Shown piece after piece: positions 40,670-53,500 of a stretch of 64,000 nucleotides of DNA. Location: positions 130,861,592 to 130,925,591 of the forward strand of contig JAKSZU010000006.1 of the NCBI GenBank assembly GCA_026018925.1, given 5' to 3'. Below the pieces are notes generated by a model that saw only the letters and a program-made list of their open reading frames with translations, was not told the DNA's origin and did no database searches. This stretch comes from Tupaia tana. Its lineage: Eukaryota; Chordata; Mammalia; Scandentia; Tupaiidae. Each line of letters starts with the position of its first letter. Positions within the stretch are counted from its first letter, which is position 1. A program made the position numbers and the translations under genes.

Positions 40670-41237
40670 AAAAGAAATATAAAGTTAACTTTTTTTTTAA
40701 AGTCTAAGAATTGGTGCTATAGACAGAAGAAATTATAGCTAAAGCTCCTTAGAAAGTACTTCAAATAGAGAAGTGATAAATCATATTCAAAATCACTTTA
40801 AGGCCAGCCTGTGGTCTGGTGGTTAAGGCAGTTGGACCCCACATGGCTGACTGTGCAGTCTGAGCCCCACCCCTGGAGGCCTGAAAAACACATTTAGCAC
40901 ATGTGCATATATGCCCAAAATCCTGAAAGTAGGGAAAAATGGAGAAGGGATCATGGCATGATCATGCCCCATGGGGAGTACTTTCTCATTTTCTCATTTT
41001 CCCTTTCTCTTCTCTCTTTTTATCAGTGTATGTACATTCCTAAGTTTAAATTAAAAAAAAAAAAAAACACTTTCTATCACCCTAAACACTTTTGCAATAA
41101 AATACCAAATGTTACACTAAACATTTAAAAGGAGAAAACAGGACAAGTCGATGGTGTGGCGGTTAATGTGGATGGATCCCACATGGCTGACTCAGCACGG
41201 TTTGAATCCCGAGACTTGGAGTCTTGAAAAACATGCC

Positions 41238-41276
<39 letters not shown>

Positions 41277-44200
41277 TGTGCCCAAAATCCTGAAGGGAAG
41301 GAGAAATGGAAAAGAGACCACAGCACAGCCATTCCCTATGGGGGGGTGCTTTTTCATTTTCCTTCTTTTTTACTCTCTCTCTCTGGCAAATGCACACACC
41401 CTCTAGCAAAAAAAAAAACAACAAATACATATATATATATACACACACAGCCACACTGATCCATCTGCATACTGTCTATGGCTGCTTTTGCACTAATAAC
41501 AGCAAAGTTATATGGTAGCATCAGCAACAACTTGAATTATTAACTTTTTTGCCTGAACTATTTGCCAACCCTTGATCTAGAGGAATCTTTACATCAGTGG
41601 TCCTCCATGTAATTACTACTGGAATTTAGTAGAGAACAAGTCTTCATTACACAGAGCTGTTTAAAATTGTCAGTTTAAGAAGAACTACTCTTGGGAACCA
41701 GCAGTTAGCATAATGGCTATGTCGCTGGACTCCCACGTAGTCGACCGCGGTTCGCGTCCCGGACCCGGTGACTTAAAACTCACGCGGGGCGCGTGTGCGT
41801 GCGTGCCCAAGATCCCGAGAGGAGAATGGAGGAGAAGGGATTGCGGCGTGACCGCCCCCCCGGGGGGTGATTTCTCGCTTTCTGTCTCTATGTCTCTCTC
41901 TGTCTGTCTGGAGAGCGCACACGCCCTATAGCAAAAACCTCTCCAAAAGAAAAAAAAGAAAAAGAAAAAGAAGAACTATTCTTACTGCTAATAATGATGA
42001 CAGAAAAATCTTGTTTCAAAAACTCCATGTTGTGGAAAACAGCAGTTAGCGTAATGGCTATGTCGCTGGACTCCCATGTAGTCGACCGCGGTTCGCGTCT
42101 CGGACCCGGTGGCTTACAACTCACGCCGGGCGCGTGTGCGTGCGTGCCCAAGATCCCGAGAGGAGAATGGAGGAGAAGGGATTGCGGCGTGACCATCCCC
42201 CCTGGGGGGTGATTTCTCGCTTTCTGTCTCTATGTCTCTCTCTGTCTGTCTGGCGAGCGCACGCGCCCTATAGCGAAAAACCTCTCAAAAAAACTCCATG
42301 TTGTCAGTATCACCTCTATGTTAAGAATCTCTGCCTTTGACACAAATGATGACATACAACATGAATCCAGACAACAGAAGTGTTTTGCTGGTTCACATAC
42401 AGTTTTTAAAGAAATAATGAATTTAAATTCCTTTAAATCAGGAATTGGAAAATTTATTAATGAAATAAAGGCACAGATTCTACGGCCAGTACCTGAAATA
42501 TTTACTGTCTGGCCTTGTGTAAAAAAAGTTTGTTAACCTCAGCTTTATACACACCTCTGTATACCCTATTTAATTATACCCGATTATTTTATTTCTGTTA
42601 TATAAACTACCTGGTCTCTGTAGACATTTCCATTAGAGACTAATATCAATCGTAAGTCTAATCTTTCTTGCTTTCTTTACGATGTTGCCACTAATAAAAC
42701 CGGATGTTATGAGCTTTTTAAGTACCCCCAGAAAATAAGTAAAATCCACACCATGTATAAACATTCATTTTGTGTTTAAGATACACAATGTCTAGAATAA
42801 ATTTCATCATACACTATTTGAGTTTTAAATTAAGACAGTATAAATAAAATATAGGGAATAGCTACATATTTTTAAACATTAAATTTTGGAAGTCTTCTAT
42901 GGAAAGACAAAACACTATAAAATGAATGTTGAACAATCCTACGAAATGTTTCAAAGCAAATGAAAATGTAGTCTAAAAAGCAAAAATCTCCACAAGAACA
43001 ATTTCAATGATTCATACTTACTCCTTCATTTCTTTGGATGGGGAATTGCATGCAGGAAGAAATGCTGCTGGGCTACTTAATTTATCCAGAGTACACGCTG
43101 TTCCTATGGCTCGTACAACTAACCCAGACTCGCCCTCCAGATCAAAACACTGTAAGTACCCAACCACTGCATTTCCTCTCATTTCAAGGACTTTCAGGCC
43201 AATCTTTCTCTGTAATTCACCTATGAAAAAAAGGAAGGAGATTTACTCTTGCTTCATATCTCTGTATTATATATCACAGAGCTGGGCATAGCAGTGACAG
43301 AAAACAAGTCAAAAAGATCACAAATACCAAGTAGGCAAATATAAATGTGACATACAGACGGGGTCTTAAAAAGTTCATGGAAAATGTATCTTATGAAAAA
43401 GCTGTGCTTGGATTTTAAAATTGCATATGCCCTGAAATAAATTCAGGCTTTAATTCTATTTTTCCATGAGCTTTTTTGTTTCCTCACGTAGTGTATACAA
43501 TATAAATATAAGATATAGAACATAGTTCTATTATAATACATTACATATAATGTGTAATATATATCAGAGCAAAAATACATAGAATAAACATATTTATTAT
43601 AGATAGCTTTTATACTTGCATGACATATGTATTCATATTCACATACATACTCATACAAAATTTTGGGTGATAAACAAGTTCGTCAAAGAAATACAAACAA
43701 AGATAATGAGACTAAGAGGGAAATGATTCTCTGTCTGGCCTCGTTTGATGCAGGGAAAGGAGAAGGAGGGCTACAGGGAACTGGGCACAATAGGTGCTCA
43801 GAGAAGGACAGTGAAAAGTCAATCTTTTAACAAAAGGTATGAGAGCGAGAGTAGGTAATTTGTCTAAGCTCCAACTACAATTAAACTGCTAGAGGGAAGA
43901 TAACAGTTTCCAGTTCGGGGCTCCTCTTGAATCTCTCCGCTCAAGTCCTTTTCTACTCTACCACTTTTTGAACACGGTTTCATTCACTACCTCGTTAGGA
44001 AGGAACTACAAGCTGCTGATTCAGACGTCCACTTGTAAAAAGAGGGCAACTGATACATGTGTGTTCAGGAGGATGGGATCATGGGCGGGGAATCAGTCCC
44101 TTAGAAATCCATAGCCTTCATAAACAAATTTCAGGTAGTATTTCAAAGGAAAATGAAAAGTTTAGGAATACTGAGTCAATCAGTAATTAAGTTATTTTTT

Positions 44201-47200
44201 TAAATACCTGACATTAAAGATATGAGTCTCTGTCTGGCCTCATTTGATGCCCTTGGTGTGCGAATTCGATCGATCCACTGATATTCTGGGTCTTCATTGA
44301 CCACAAGTTCTTCTACAAATCCATGAATTATTACAGCTCTATAACACTTTGGAATAGATGTTGCTGTTAAAACAAATTGTCTATTACGTTTCTGTTGATT
44401 GCAAGGTAAAATTCAAGTTTTTAAAGACGTATATCTAAGTTCTTACTTTTTGCATATTATAATAGAAGAAACTTTTACTATGATAATGTCTATGCAATTA
44501 TACTATTTTTCTTTAGTTCTTGTTGTAGGGCATGTGCACTCACCATAGAGAGAGAAAAAGTAAGAATCACCCCACGGGGGGATGGCCAAGCCACAAACCC
44601 TTCTCCTCCAATATCCTCTTGGAATTTGGAGCACACACACGTGTAAGTACTCACATGCACCCAGTGTGATTTTCGAGGTGCTGGGTTTAGGACTTGAACT
44701 GCAAACCTGGCAACGCGGGATCCAGGACTTTAACCTCCATACCACCTGCTGGCCCCGATAAAATTTCTCTAATCAGAGAGTGGTCTGAGTTCTATTCTAT
44801 TCTTAGAAATAATAATTTTCTTTCATGAGGTCTCTCACCTTTCTCATATAAGCAAAGTAAATATAAATATTATTTTTACAATTTGGAAAACAACTACAGA
44901 CTACCTTAAATAACATTCAACACAAAGCTTAAAAGAATCAAAACTGAGGGGCCAGCAGGTGGCGTGGTGGTTAAGGTGGCTGGATTCCCACATGGTCGAC
45001 CACAGTTCGAATCCCAGACCCTGGCGGCTGGCTTTTTTGCTTTGTCTTTCTCTCTCTGGTCAAATTAAATAATAATAATTATTAATAACAAATGAAATTA
45101 AATAAACAATTCTTTTTAAAAAAGAATCAAAATTGAAGTCAGCCAGCTGATTATTATATAAATAGGCAGAAAACAGATAATGAACTTAAAAATCTTTAAT
45201 TATTCAAGCCCCTTTGTAAAAGCTCTTCTTCCAAATTTTTTTTTTGTTTTGTTTTGCTATAGGGCACATGTGCTTGCCAAAGAGGTGGGGTGGCAGGGAA
45301 TGAGAAGGTACACCTAGAGGGGATGGATATGCTCCAATTCTTTCTCCTCCATTTCTCCCTTTTGATTTTGAGTGTGCAGTGTATGCATGAGCACATACAC
45401 ACACAGACACGCAGGCATCTGGCTGTCTTTCAAACTGCAGGGTCTAGGACTCAAATCACACAGTTGGCCATGTGGGATCTAGCTGCCTTAAACACCATGC
45501 CACCTGCTGGCCCACGAAAGTTCTGAACACCACATACTGCAGCCGCAGAAATCAAACCACTTATCTTTCTGACATACCTAGAGTCATAAGCTCTTCAGTT
45601 TCTAATAATGCACAGCTACATGGCCAACTGGTTCAAATCACTGTACTAATTACTAGACTCATTTAGTAAGTACTCATTTAAGACTCATTTTAATCTAAAT
45701 GTCATTGGATTTATATCTTATTTAAATGTTACTAGACTTTAATAAGATCTGGTTAAACTCAAAAAAGGAAGAACCCAAAGGAGCATTTTAAAATAGATAT
45801 TCATGCACTGAAGCCAACTCAACTACTGAGGGGTTTTCAAGCCTGCTAATACAGGACAGCTATGAATCACCCTGATCTTCCCAATGTAGACCATACAATG
45901 TCATGGAGTCCTCAGGGTTCAACAGCTGTAGAAGCCTGTGTAATTTGGGGTAGCATAAATGTGCTTAGCTATGTGTCCCATGCTAAAAAAAGTATCACAG
46001 GACCAGCAGTTAGCATAATGGCTATGTTGCTGGACTCCCATGGAGTCGACTGAGGTTCGAGTCCCAGACCTGGTGGCTTAAACTTAAACTCACGCTCGGC
46101 ACGTGTGTGCCCAAGATCCCAAGAGGAGAATGGAAGAGAAGGGATTGCGGCATGACCATCCCCCCTGGGGGGTGATTTCTCGCTTTCTGTCTGTCTGTCT
46201 TTCTGGCAAGTGCACACGCCCTATGGCAAAAACCACTCCAAAAAAAAAAGTATCACAAGATTTTTTTTTTTTTTTTTTTTGAGAGATTTTTGCTATAGGG
46301 CACATGTACTCACCAGAGGAACAGACAGCAAGAAATCACCACCCAGGGGAATGGCTATCTATCCCCTTTCCTCCATTCTCCTCTCTGGATTTTGGGCACG
46401 CACACGTGTCCACGCACCCGGTATGAATTTTAATCCACCAGGTCCAGAACTTGAACTGTGGTCGACTACGTGGGAGTCCAGCAACATAACCATTATGCCA
46501 TCTGCTGGTCCCAAAATATCATGAGACTTTTCTAACAAAACTTTCTATAAACTTGTAAAAATTAGATACCATTTATTCTCAAATAAAATAAACAGTCCCT
46601 GAGCTACTGTAAAGTATTCTGAAAAATTGATCATTTTTCTTGGGACCAGCAGATGGTGTAATGGTCATGTCGCTGGATTCCCATGTAGGCGACCGCAGTT
46701 CAAGTCCCAGACCCAGCAGCTTAAAATTCACACCGGGCACATGTGCCTTCGTGCCCAAAATCCCAAGAAAAGATTGGAAGAAAAGAGATTGCAGTGTGAT
46801 CATCACCCCCCCCCCCCCAGAGGAGCTTTCTCACTTTCTGTCTCTCCAGTGAGTGCACACACCCTATAGCAAAAATCTCTCTCTAGGAAAAAAAAAATAG
46901 TAATTTTTTTCTTTGGCATTAAAACCAAAAAATAGTATGTTTTTTGTTTTTGTTTTTTGCCAATTTGCTACAAAATGTATGTTCCCACTAGAGAGATAGA
47001 GAGAGAAAGGAGGGAAAGTGAGAAAACATCCCCTATGGGGGATAAACATGCTACAATCATTCTCCTCCTTCTCCTCTCAGGATCTTGGGCACACATTCCA
47101 GCATAGTTTTCAAACCACCAGGTCTGGGACACCAACTGTGCAGTCAGCGTGGGGGATTCAGCTGCTTTAACTACCACACAACCTGGCTGGCCTAATGATA

Positions 47201-50200
47201 CTTTTTCCACCAGCCTTCTAAAATATTAATTTGAAGTCCAGTAGCTGGTGTTCATGGTTAAGGCACAGGATTTCCACATGGCTGATCATGGTTTAAATCC
47301 TGGACCTGGAATTTACTTTCTTACTTTCTCTTTCTCTCTCTCTCTGATGAGCACATGTGTCCTATAACAAATTAAAATAATAATAATAGTAAATTTTTAA
47401 AAATTAAAAAATACATTAATTTGACTTCCCGTATTTAATAGTTATTAAATTTCCTGTCAAATGAGTAGAATAACACATTTACTTACTGCAAAAGAACTTG
47501 ACTCCACATGATGACTGCCTAAATCGATTGAGATCATTGAAGAGGTCTACTTTGACAACAACATTTATTTCCCCACGAATGCCTAGAAATTTAAAAGGAA
47601 ATAAAGTTTACACCTTACCAAAAGAAGGTACAGTGAAATAATAAAACAAATGTCAGTTTATGGTTTTAAAATAATGCATTGGTCATAACAGTAATGCTAA
47701 CCTTGCTTCCTAATTATTCTCATTCTTGGTAGTTACCTGATCATATTTTCCAAAGCAGATCATGTATGCTTTAGGGAATGGGTAATTATCATTTTTATCA
47801 CAAGTCTCTTTATATTTGAACCAAGACTAACTGTAAAAGAGCCCCATTTAAATTGATAATGATGATGATGATGGTGTTAACATCTGTTCATAACCAATAG
47901 AGGATGCACTAAAAGTTTTAAACACAGCATCTCACAGTATTCACATCAACCCAATGTGATCATTTCTATAGTAGTATCATCCTCATTTATAGAGGAGGAA
48001 ACTAGTATTTAATTGAGAAAAGTTAAAACATTTACTAGCTATTTGCACTAGTAAGTGGCAAAGCCAGGATTAAAAGACAGATCTTTAAGATCCCAGAGTA
48101 TACACTCAAAACTTTATGTAAGAATCTGATTAACAAAAACGTTTTACTCATTTCAATGAATATGTTAAAATAAACTAACTAAAAAATGCCAAGAATAAGG
48201 GTTTTCAGAACATGCTCTGGTATATGAGAATGACCCAGCCCTTACCTCTAAACCATTTACTAAATATTTTCACTCAACTGTACTGAATTCATGTCAAATT
48301 CACTTATGGTGGAGGACCTTCTAAGAAAAGTGACTTACTAATTTACCTATTGAAACAATAAGAGAGAATAAGGCTCCTAACAAAGGGCCCATAAACAGAT
48401 TTGTTATAATATTTAATAAAAAAATTGGAAAATACATTCATTCACACAACTATTGCTTTAATCCAAGTCCACATTAATTCTTCAGTATCATTTTTGGCAA
48501 CATAACATTTAACTGGATTTTATCTCCTGATTACAATGATAATATATATATACATTGAAGAAAATGTAGCAAAAGGCCAAAAAAGAACAAAGAAAAACAG
48601 CAGAAATATAATCCAGAAATGAAACTAATCAAGGATAAATATTTTATCATGTATTCTGACAGTTTCTCCAGTGATATCAAATACATGCAATTCTTTTGTT
48701 TCTAAACAAATTTGGGATTATCATATTTCACCATCTGAACCTTTTTTATACGAGACATTTATTTAAAGTAATACACCTCTAGACCAAATCATTTTTAAAT
48801 TAAATTTTTCAGGTTCGACCCCAACTTCATAAAAATACTTTAAGAACAATTGCATCCATGATTGCAACCTGGTTACTTCTTTGCCCACTCTTCTCTCTCT
48901 CTTTTCTTTCCCAAATAACCTCTTTCAGATATGGCTCAAGGTAGAAATGATCCTCCTCGGATTTTGTCCACTGCTCTTTAGGCAAGACCTGCTGCCTCAT
49001 GGTCAGGTCCAGGGCTCTCTTAATGCGAAGCATCCTGTCATTATAAAAGTTCTCAGGGAGTCTCCTTATGGCTTCCTTCACATCTTCATTCTCATATATC
49101 GTATCATTTCACATTAACCCCAGTTTATTGAATCCTGCAGCACTGTAATACCATTTTTGAATACCAACCAGGCACTGACCTGATGCTGAAACAGCTAGCC
49201 TGCTCGCCATTTTGACCCGAGAGCAAAACCCACAATCTGAATCTTATCATTCATAATACAGCATACATGTTTTACTATGACATTGTTTTCTGAAAGCATG
49301 CTTTTTTTTGGTCTTAGTTTTTTTACCAAAGGGCACTAGTGCTAGCCAGAGAAGGGAACATGAGAAATCACCCTCCGGGGGGATATGACAATGCCATAAT
49401 ACCCCCCCTCTCTTCCATTCTCCTCCTGGGATTTTGGCCATGCATGCACACATCCCCAGTGTGATTTTCAAGGTGCCAGTTCCAGGTCTCAAACCGTGGT
49501 AGGTGATATGGGAATCCAGCGCCTTAACCACCAAGCCACCAGCTGGCCCCCAAGACAGACTTTTTTTGGACTGTATAACTCACGGTTTACATATGGCTGA
49601 ATTTATTTAAGTAATCCCTGATTTCAATTTGTTTTGCCACTTTAAACATTAGTAAGTAATAGGATAAAAAACATGCCAAAATAAGCATAATTATACATAA
49701 ATCTCAGCAAACAGATTATTTATTTTAATTAGCTTCTACAAATAGAATTGCCAGGTCAAAAATGCAAAATAAAGGCACTAAGCTGCAAAGCTGGAGAGTA
49801 AAAAGACAGTTCTCAACAGATTCATTGGCCACTCTAAAGAAACACTATACTTTTAGGCTAGCAGTTCTCACTTAAGCTCAGGACCCTTTTAGAATCTTCA
49901 GAATAGTTAAGGATCTCTAAGAGTTTGCTTACATGAGTTATACCGCATTAAAAATTAAACTTGAGGGAATCAGCAGTTAGCGTAATGGCTATGTCACTGG
50001 ACTCCCACGTAGTCGACCGCGGTTCACGTCCCGGACCTGGTGGCTTAAAACTCACGCCAGGCGCATGTGTGTGCGTGCCCAAGATCCCGAGAGGAGAATG
50101 GAGGAGAAGGGATTGCGGCGTGACCATCCCCCCTTGGGGGAGATTTCCTGCTTTCTGTCTCTCTGTCTCTGTCTCTGTCTGGCGAGCGCACGCGCCCTAT

Positions 50201-50498
50201 AGCAAAATCCTCTCCAAAAAAAAAAAAAAAAATTAAACTTGAGAATTACAAATATATTTAATGGTCACAATTAAAGTTATATTCATGACTCATTTACATT
50301 AAGAAATTTTTATAAAAACGTATTTTCAAAAACAAACAAAAAAAGGGACCAGCAGTTAGCATAATGGCTATGTCGTTGAACTCCCATGTAGTCTACCACG
50401 GTTCGAGTCCTGGAACTGGTGCTTAAACTCATGATTTTTCTTGTTTTCTGTCTCTTTGTCTCTCTCTGTCTTTCTGGCGAGCACGCGCACCCTACAGC

Positions 50499-50530
<32 letters not shown>

Positions 50531-53500
50531 ACCAGGAAAAAAAAAAAAAAACTGGCACTGTATTACCTATCTGCAAATCCCTACACTGTATAGTTAAGTG
50601 AAAAATTGTTTTTCATTGTTGCTATGTTCAATGTCTAGTAGCATCTATGTATCATAAAACCTGTAGAAAACTTCACTGTACAATTGTGAGAAAGTGAGAA
50701 TAAAAACAGTGAATGAAATATGAGCATAACTCTGAAAATAGTTCTCAACTCAAGAAGCCTGCGAAACAATCTCGGTGACCTGCTATGTGTCCCCCAGAAC
50801 ATCCTTTGGATTCCTGTTTTAGGTAGTGAAAAGTCTTTGAAGAATTTTTAAGTAAAAAAAAAGGTCAATATTATCAGTTTGAAAATGTGTTTTAGACAGA
50901 GTACCAATACTAGATATTTAATTAATGAAATTAATGCCTTTTTAGTACACCTTGTACAAATTTAGCAGGCGCTATTTCAAATTATGTTCAGAGAAACAGC
51001 TCTACCAACAATACTTTACTACTTGTCTGTGTTAAGAATGGCACTTTTGAAAGATTCATATTGTAAAACCACCAACTGAACTACGGAAGGCTTTTTCAAA
51101 ATTTTTTTTTATAATTTCTGGTTTTTTGGGTTTTTTTGGAGAGGTTTCTGCTATAGAGCGCACGTGCTCGCCAGACAGAGACAGAGAGACAGAAAGCGAG
51201 AAATCACCCCCCAGGGGGGATGGCCACGCCGCAACCCCTTCTCCTCCATTTTCCTCTAGGGATCTTGGTCACGCACGCACACGCGCCCGGCATGAGTTTA
51301 AGCTACCGGGTTCAGGACTCAAACCACGGTCGACTACATGGGTGTCCAGCGACATAGCCATTATGCCAACTGCTGGACCCTATAATTTCTGATTTTAAAA
51401 ACATGGGACACGTCATGATTTTGGGAGTCTTTCCTGCACAGGAGCCAGGCTAATATTCTCTAGACTGTTTCAATTTTAGTGCATGTGCTGCTAAACTTAG
51501 CTCAATATAGAATTTTTTTTTTTTTTTGAGAGGTTTTTTTCGCTATAGGGCGCGTGCGCTCGCCAGACAGACAGAGAGAGACATAGAGACAGAAAGCAAG
51601 AAATCAGCCCCCAGGGGGGATGGTCACGCCGCAATCCCTTCTCCTCCATTCTCCTCTCAGGATCTTGGACATGCATGCACACGCGCCCGGCGTGAGTTTT
51701 AAGCCACCAGGTCTGGGATGCGAACCACGGTCAACTACATGGGAGTCCAGCAACATAGCCATTACGCTAACTGCTGGTTCCCAGTATAGAAATCTTTAAG
51801 GATAAATAAAAATGATTACGATCGTGAGCTATTTTCTCAAAATATTACTCCTTACCATGAATGGTGTCATAAATTGGAAACCATCCTGAAATGACTGTTG
51901 CAGCCTCACTATACAATAGCGGATCGATGTCAATGTACACTTTACCAATGGCATCATTTGCACTGTAAGTATCGTGGTCGAGCACCGTGATCTGCAGAGG
52001 TTCATCTTGTAAGTCTTCATCATCCACCTAAAAGTATACCTTAAAATTAAATCTTAGTTTTAAAAATCTCCATTACCACAAATATATCTATATATAGATA
52101 GATAGATATAAAACAATGAAAAAAGTAATGAATTAGTTCTCCAAATAGTCTTACAGATTTATCTCTAGGCACAAAAGTAAAGAGAATATCACACATGAAA
52201 AAGTTGTAATTCCTTTTCCTATACAAAACACCTCTAAGCACAAACATTGGATTATTAATACAAAACCAGTTTTAACCACTTTTTTTATTATCCTGTTTTG
52301 CTACTCTACGATATACTGTAAAAATGGTACAACAATATCCTTTCTCTTTGTAGGTAATAGAATCCATGTAATATCTACAGAGAAAAAGGATGCTAATGAA
52401 TACAATGACACCATCATCCCTAAGGAATTTCAGAGAATAAAATGATAAGCTAAATTAACACTACATGTAAGAAAAAAATTAAGTATCTACCACCTCTCCT
52501 TCTTTTATTCAGTCATAATCAATTAATTATATGCCATGCCCTATACCAAACAGAGGGACTATAATGGAGAACAAGGCAAAAAATATTTCTCCCTCACCGA
52601 AGATACATGCATTCTCTATTTTGGTACCATCCATATTAATGTGCCAGTACCCCTCATCACATTATGAATAGCATGAAGATTACAACAGACTACCAAAGGA
52701 CTATTAGTTTTGTTATATAATTAGAATGCTATACTTTCTTGGGACCAGCAGTTAGCATAATGGCTATGTTGCTGGACTCCCATGTAGTTCGACCGTGGTT
52801 CGAGTACCGGACCCGGCGGCTTAAACTCACGCTGGGTGCGTGTGCGTGCATGCCCAAGATCCCGAGAGGAGAATGGAGGAGAAGGGATTGTGCCATGACC
52901 ATCCCCCCAGGGCGTGATTTCTCGCTTTCTGTCTCTCTGTCTCTCTCTGTCTGTCTGGCGAGCGCACGCGCCCTATAGCCAAAACCTCTCCCAAAAAAAA
53001 GAAAAAAAAATAGCTAAAAAATAAACAAAATGTGATATACACATACAATGAAATATTGTTCATCCATGAAAATGAAATTCTGATACATGCTACAAGATGT
53101 TATGAACTTTGAAAACATTATGCTAAGCAAAAGAAGCCAAATATAAAAGGACAAATATATGATTCTACTTATATGAATTATCTAGCACAAGCAACTCAAA
53201 AAGATACAAAGTGGATTAGAGATTACCAGAGGGGAAACAAGGAAATGGGGAGTTACTGAACAACGTTGTGAATGTATTTAATGCCACCAAGTTGTCCACT
53301 TAAAAATACAATATAGCTTTATCACAATTTTTTTTTTTTTTAGGTTTTTGCTATAGGGCATATATGCTTGCCAGACAGAGATGGAGAGAGGAAGTGAGAA
53401 ATCAACCACCAGGGGAGATTCCCATGCTGTAATCCCTTCTCCTCCATTCTCTTCTTGGGATTTTGGGCATGTGCACCCACACCTGTCATGATTTTCAAGC

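Larger units (their letters stand above)
38646..43021. other. Intron 6 of C2CD5 (upstream of exon 7a)
   Basis: SINE-rich: 39162, 39809, 40517, 40800, 41140, 41693 and 42034, including two very young group A copies only about 70 bases apart. Bases 38650-39160, 40010-40510 and 42310-43021 have no recognisable repeat. Confidence 0.8.
43221..44207. other. Intron 5 of C2CD5
   Basis: Holds a mariner-like MITE (43360-43490), an AT-rich stretch, and a 29-base near-copy of exon 5 (43723-43751). The remaining bases 43752-44207 are unassigned. Confidence 0.8.
44364..47486. other. Intron 4 of C2CD5
   Basis: SINE copies on both strands at 44505, 44948, 45236, 45999, 46261, 46641, 46940 and 47236. Bases 45515-45995 show nothing definite. 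The two copies at 45999 and 46261 abut tail to tail. Confidence 0.8.
47583..51855. other. Intron 3 of C2CD5
   Basis: Contains a MIR (47890-48115), a UQCRB processed pseudogene (48740-49240), a U6 snRNA pseudogene (51400-51502) and SINEs at 49316, 49965, 50345, 51121 and 51513. Bases 48120-48740, 49560-49960 and 50560-51110 are unassigned. Confidence 0.8.

Noticed and set aside
25511-41275. CRISPR-like or other regular arrays
   Set aside because: The repeated units are microsatellites (CT, CA, GT) and dispersed SINEs, with no spaced direct repeats.
48827-49081. An intact 84-codon UQCRB-like gene
   Set aside because: It is the part of a retrocopy after a premature stop; it has no introns and a frameshift before the normal end.
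51400-51502. A functional U6 snRNA gene
   Set aside because: Key conserved parts are mutated and no proper upstream promoter (PSE/TATA) spacing could be recognised.
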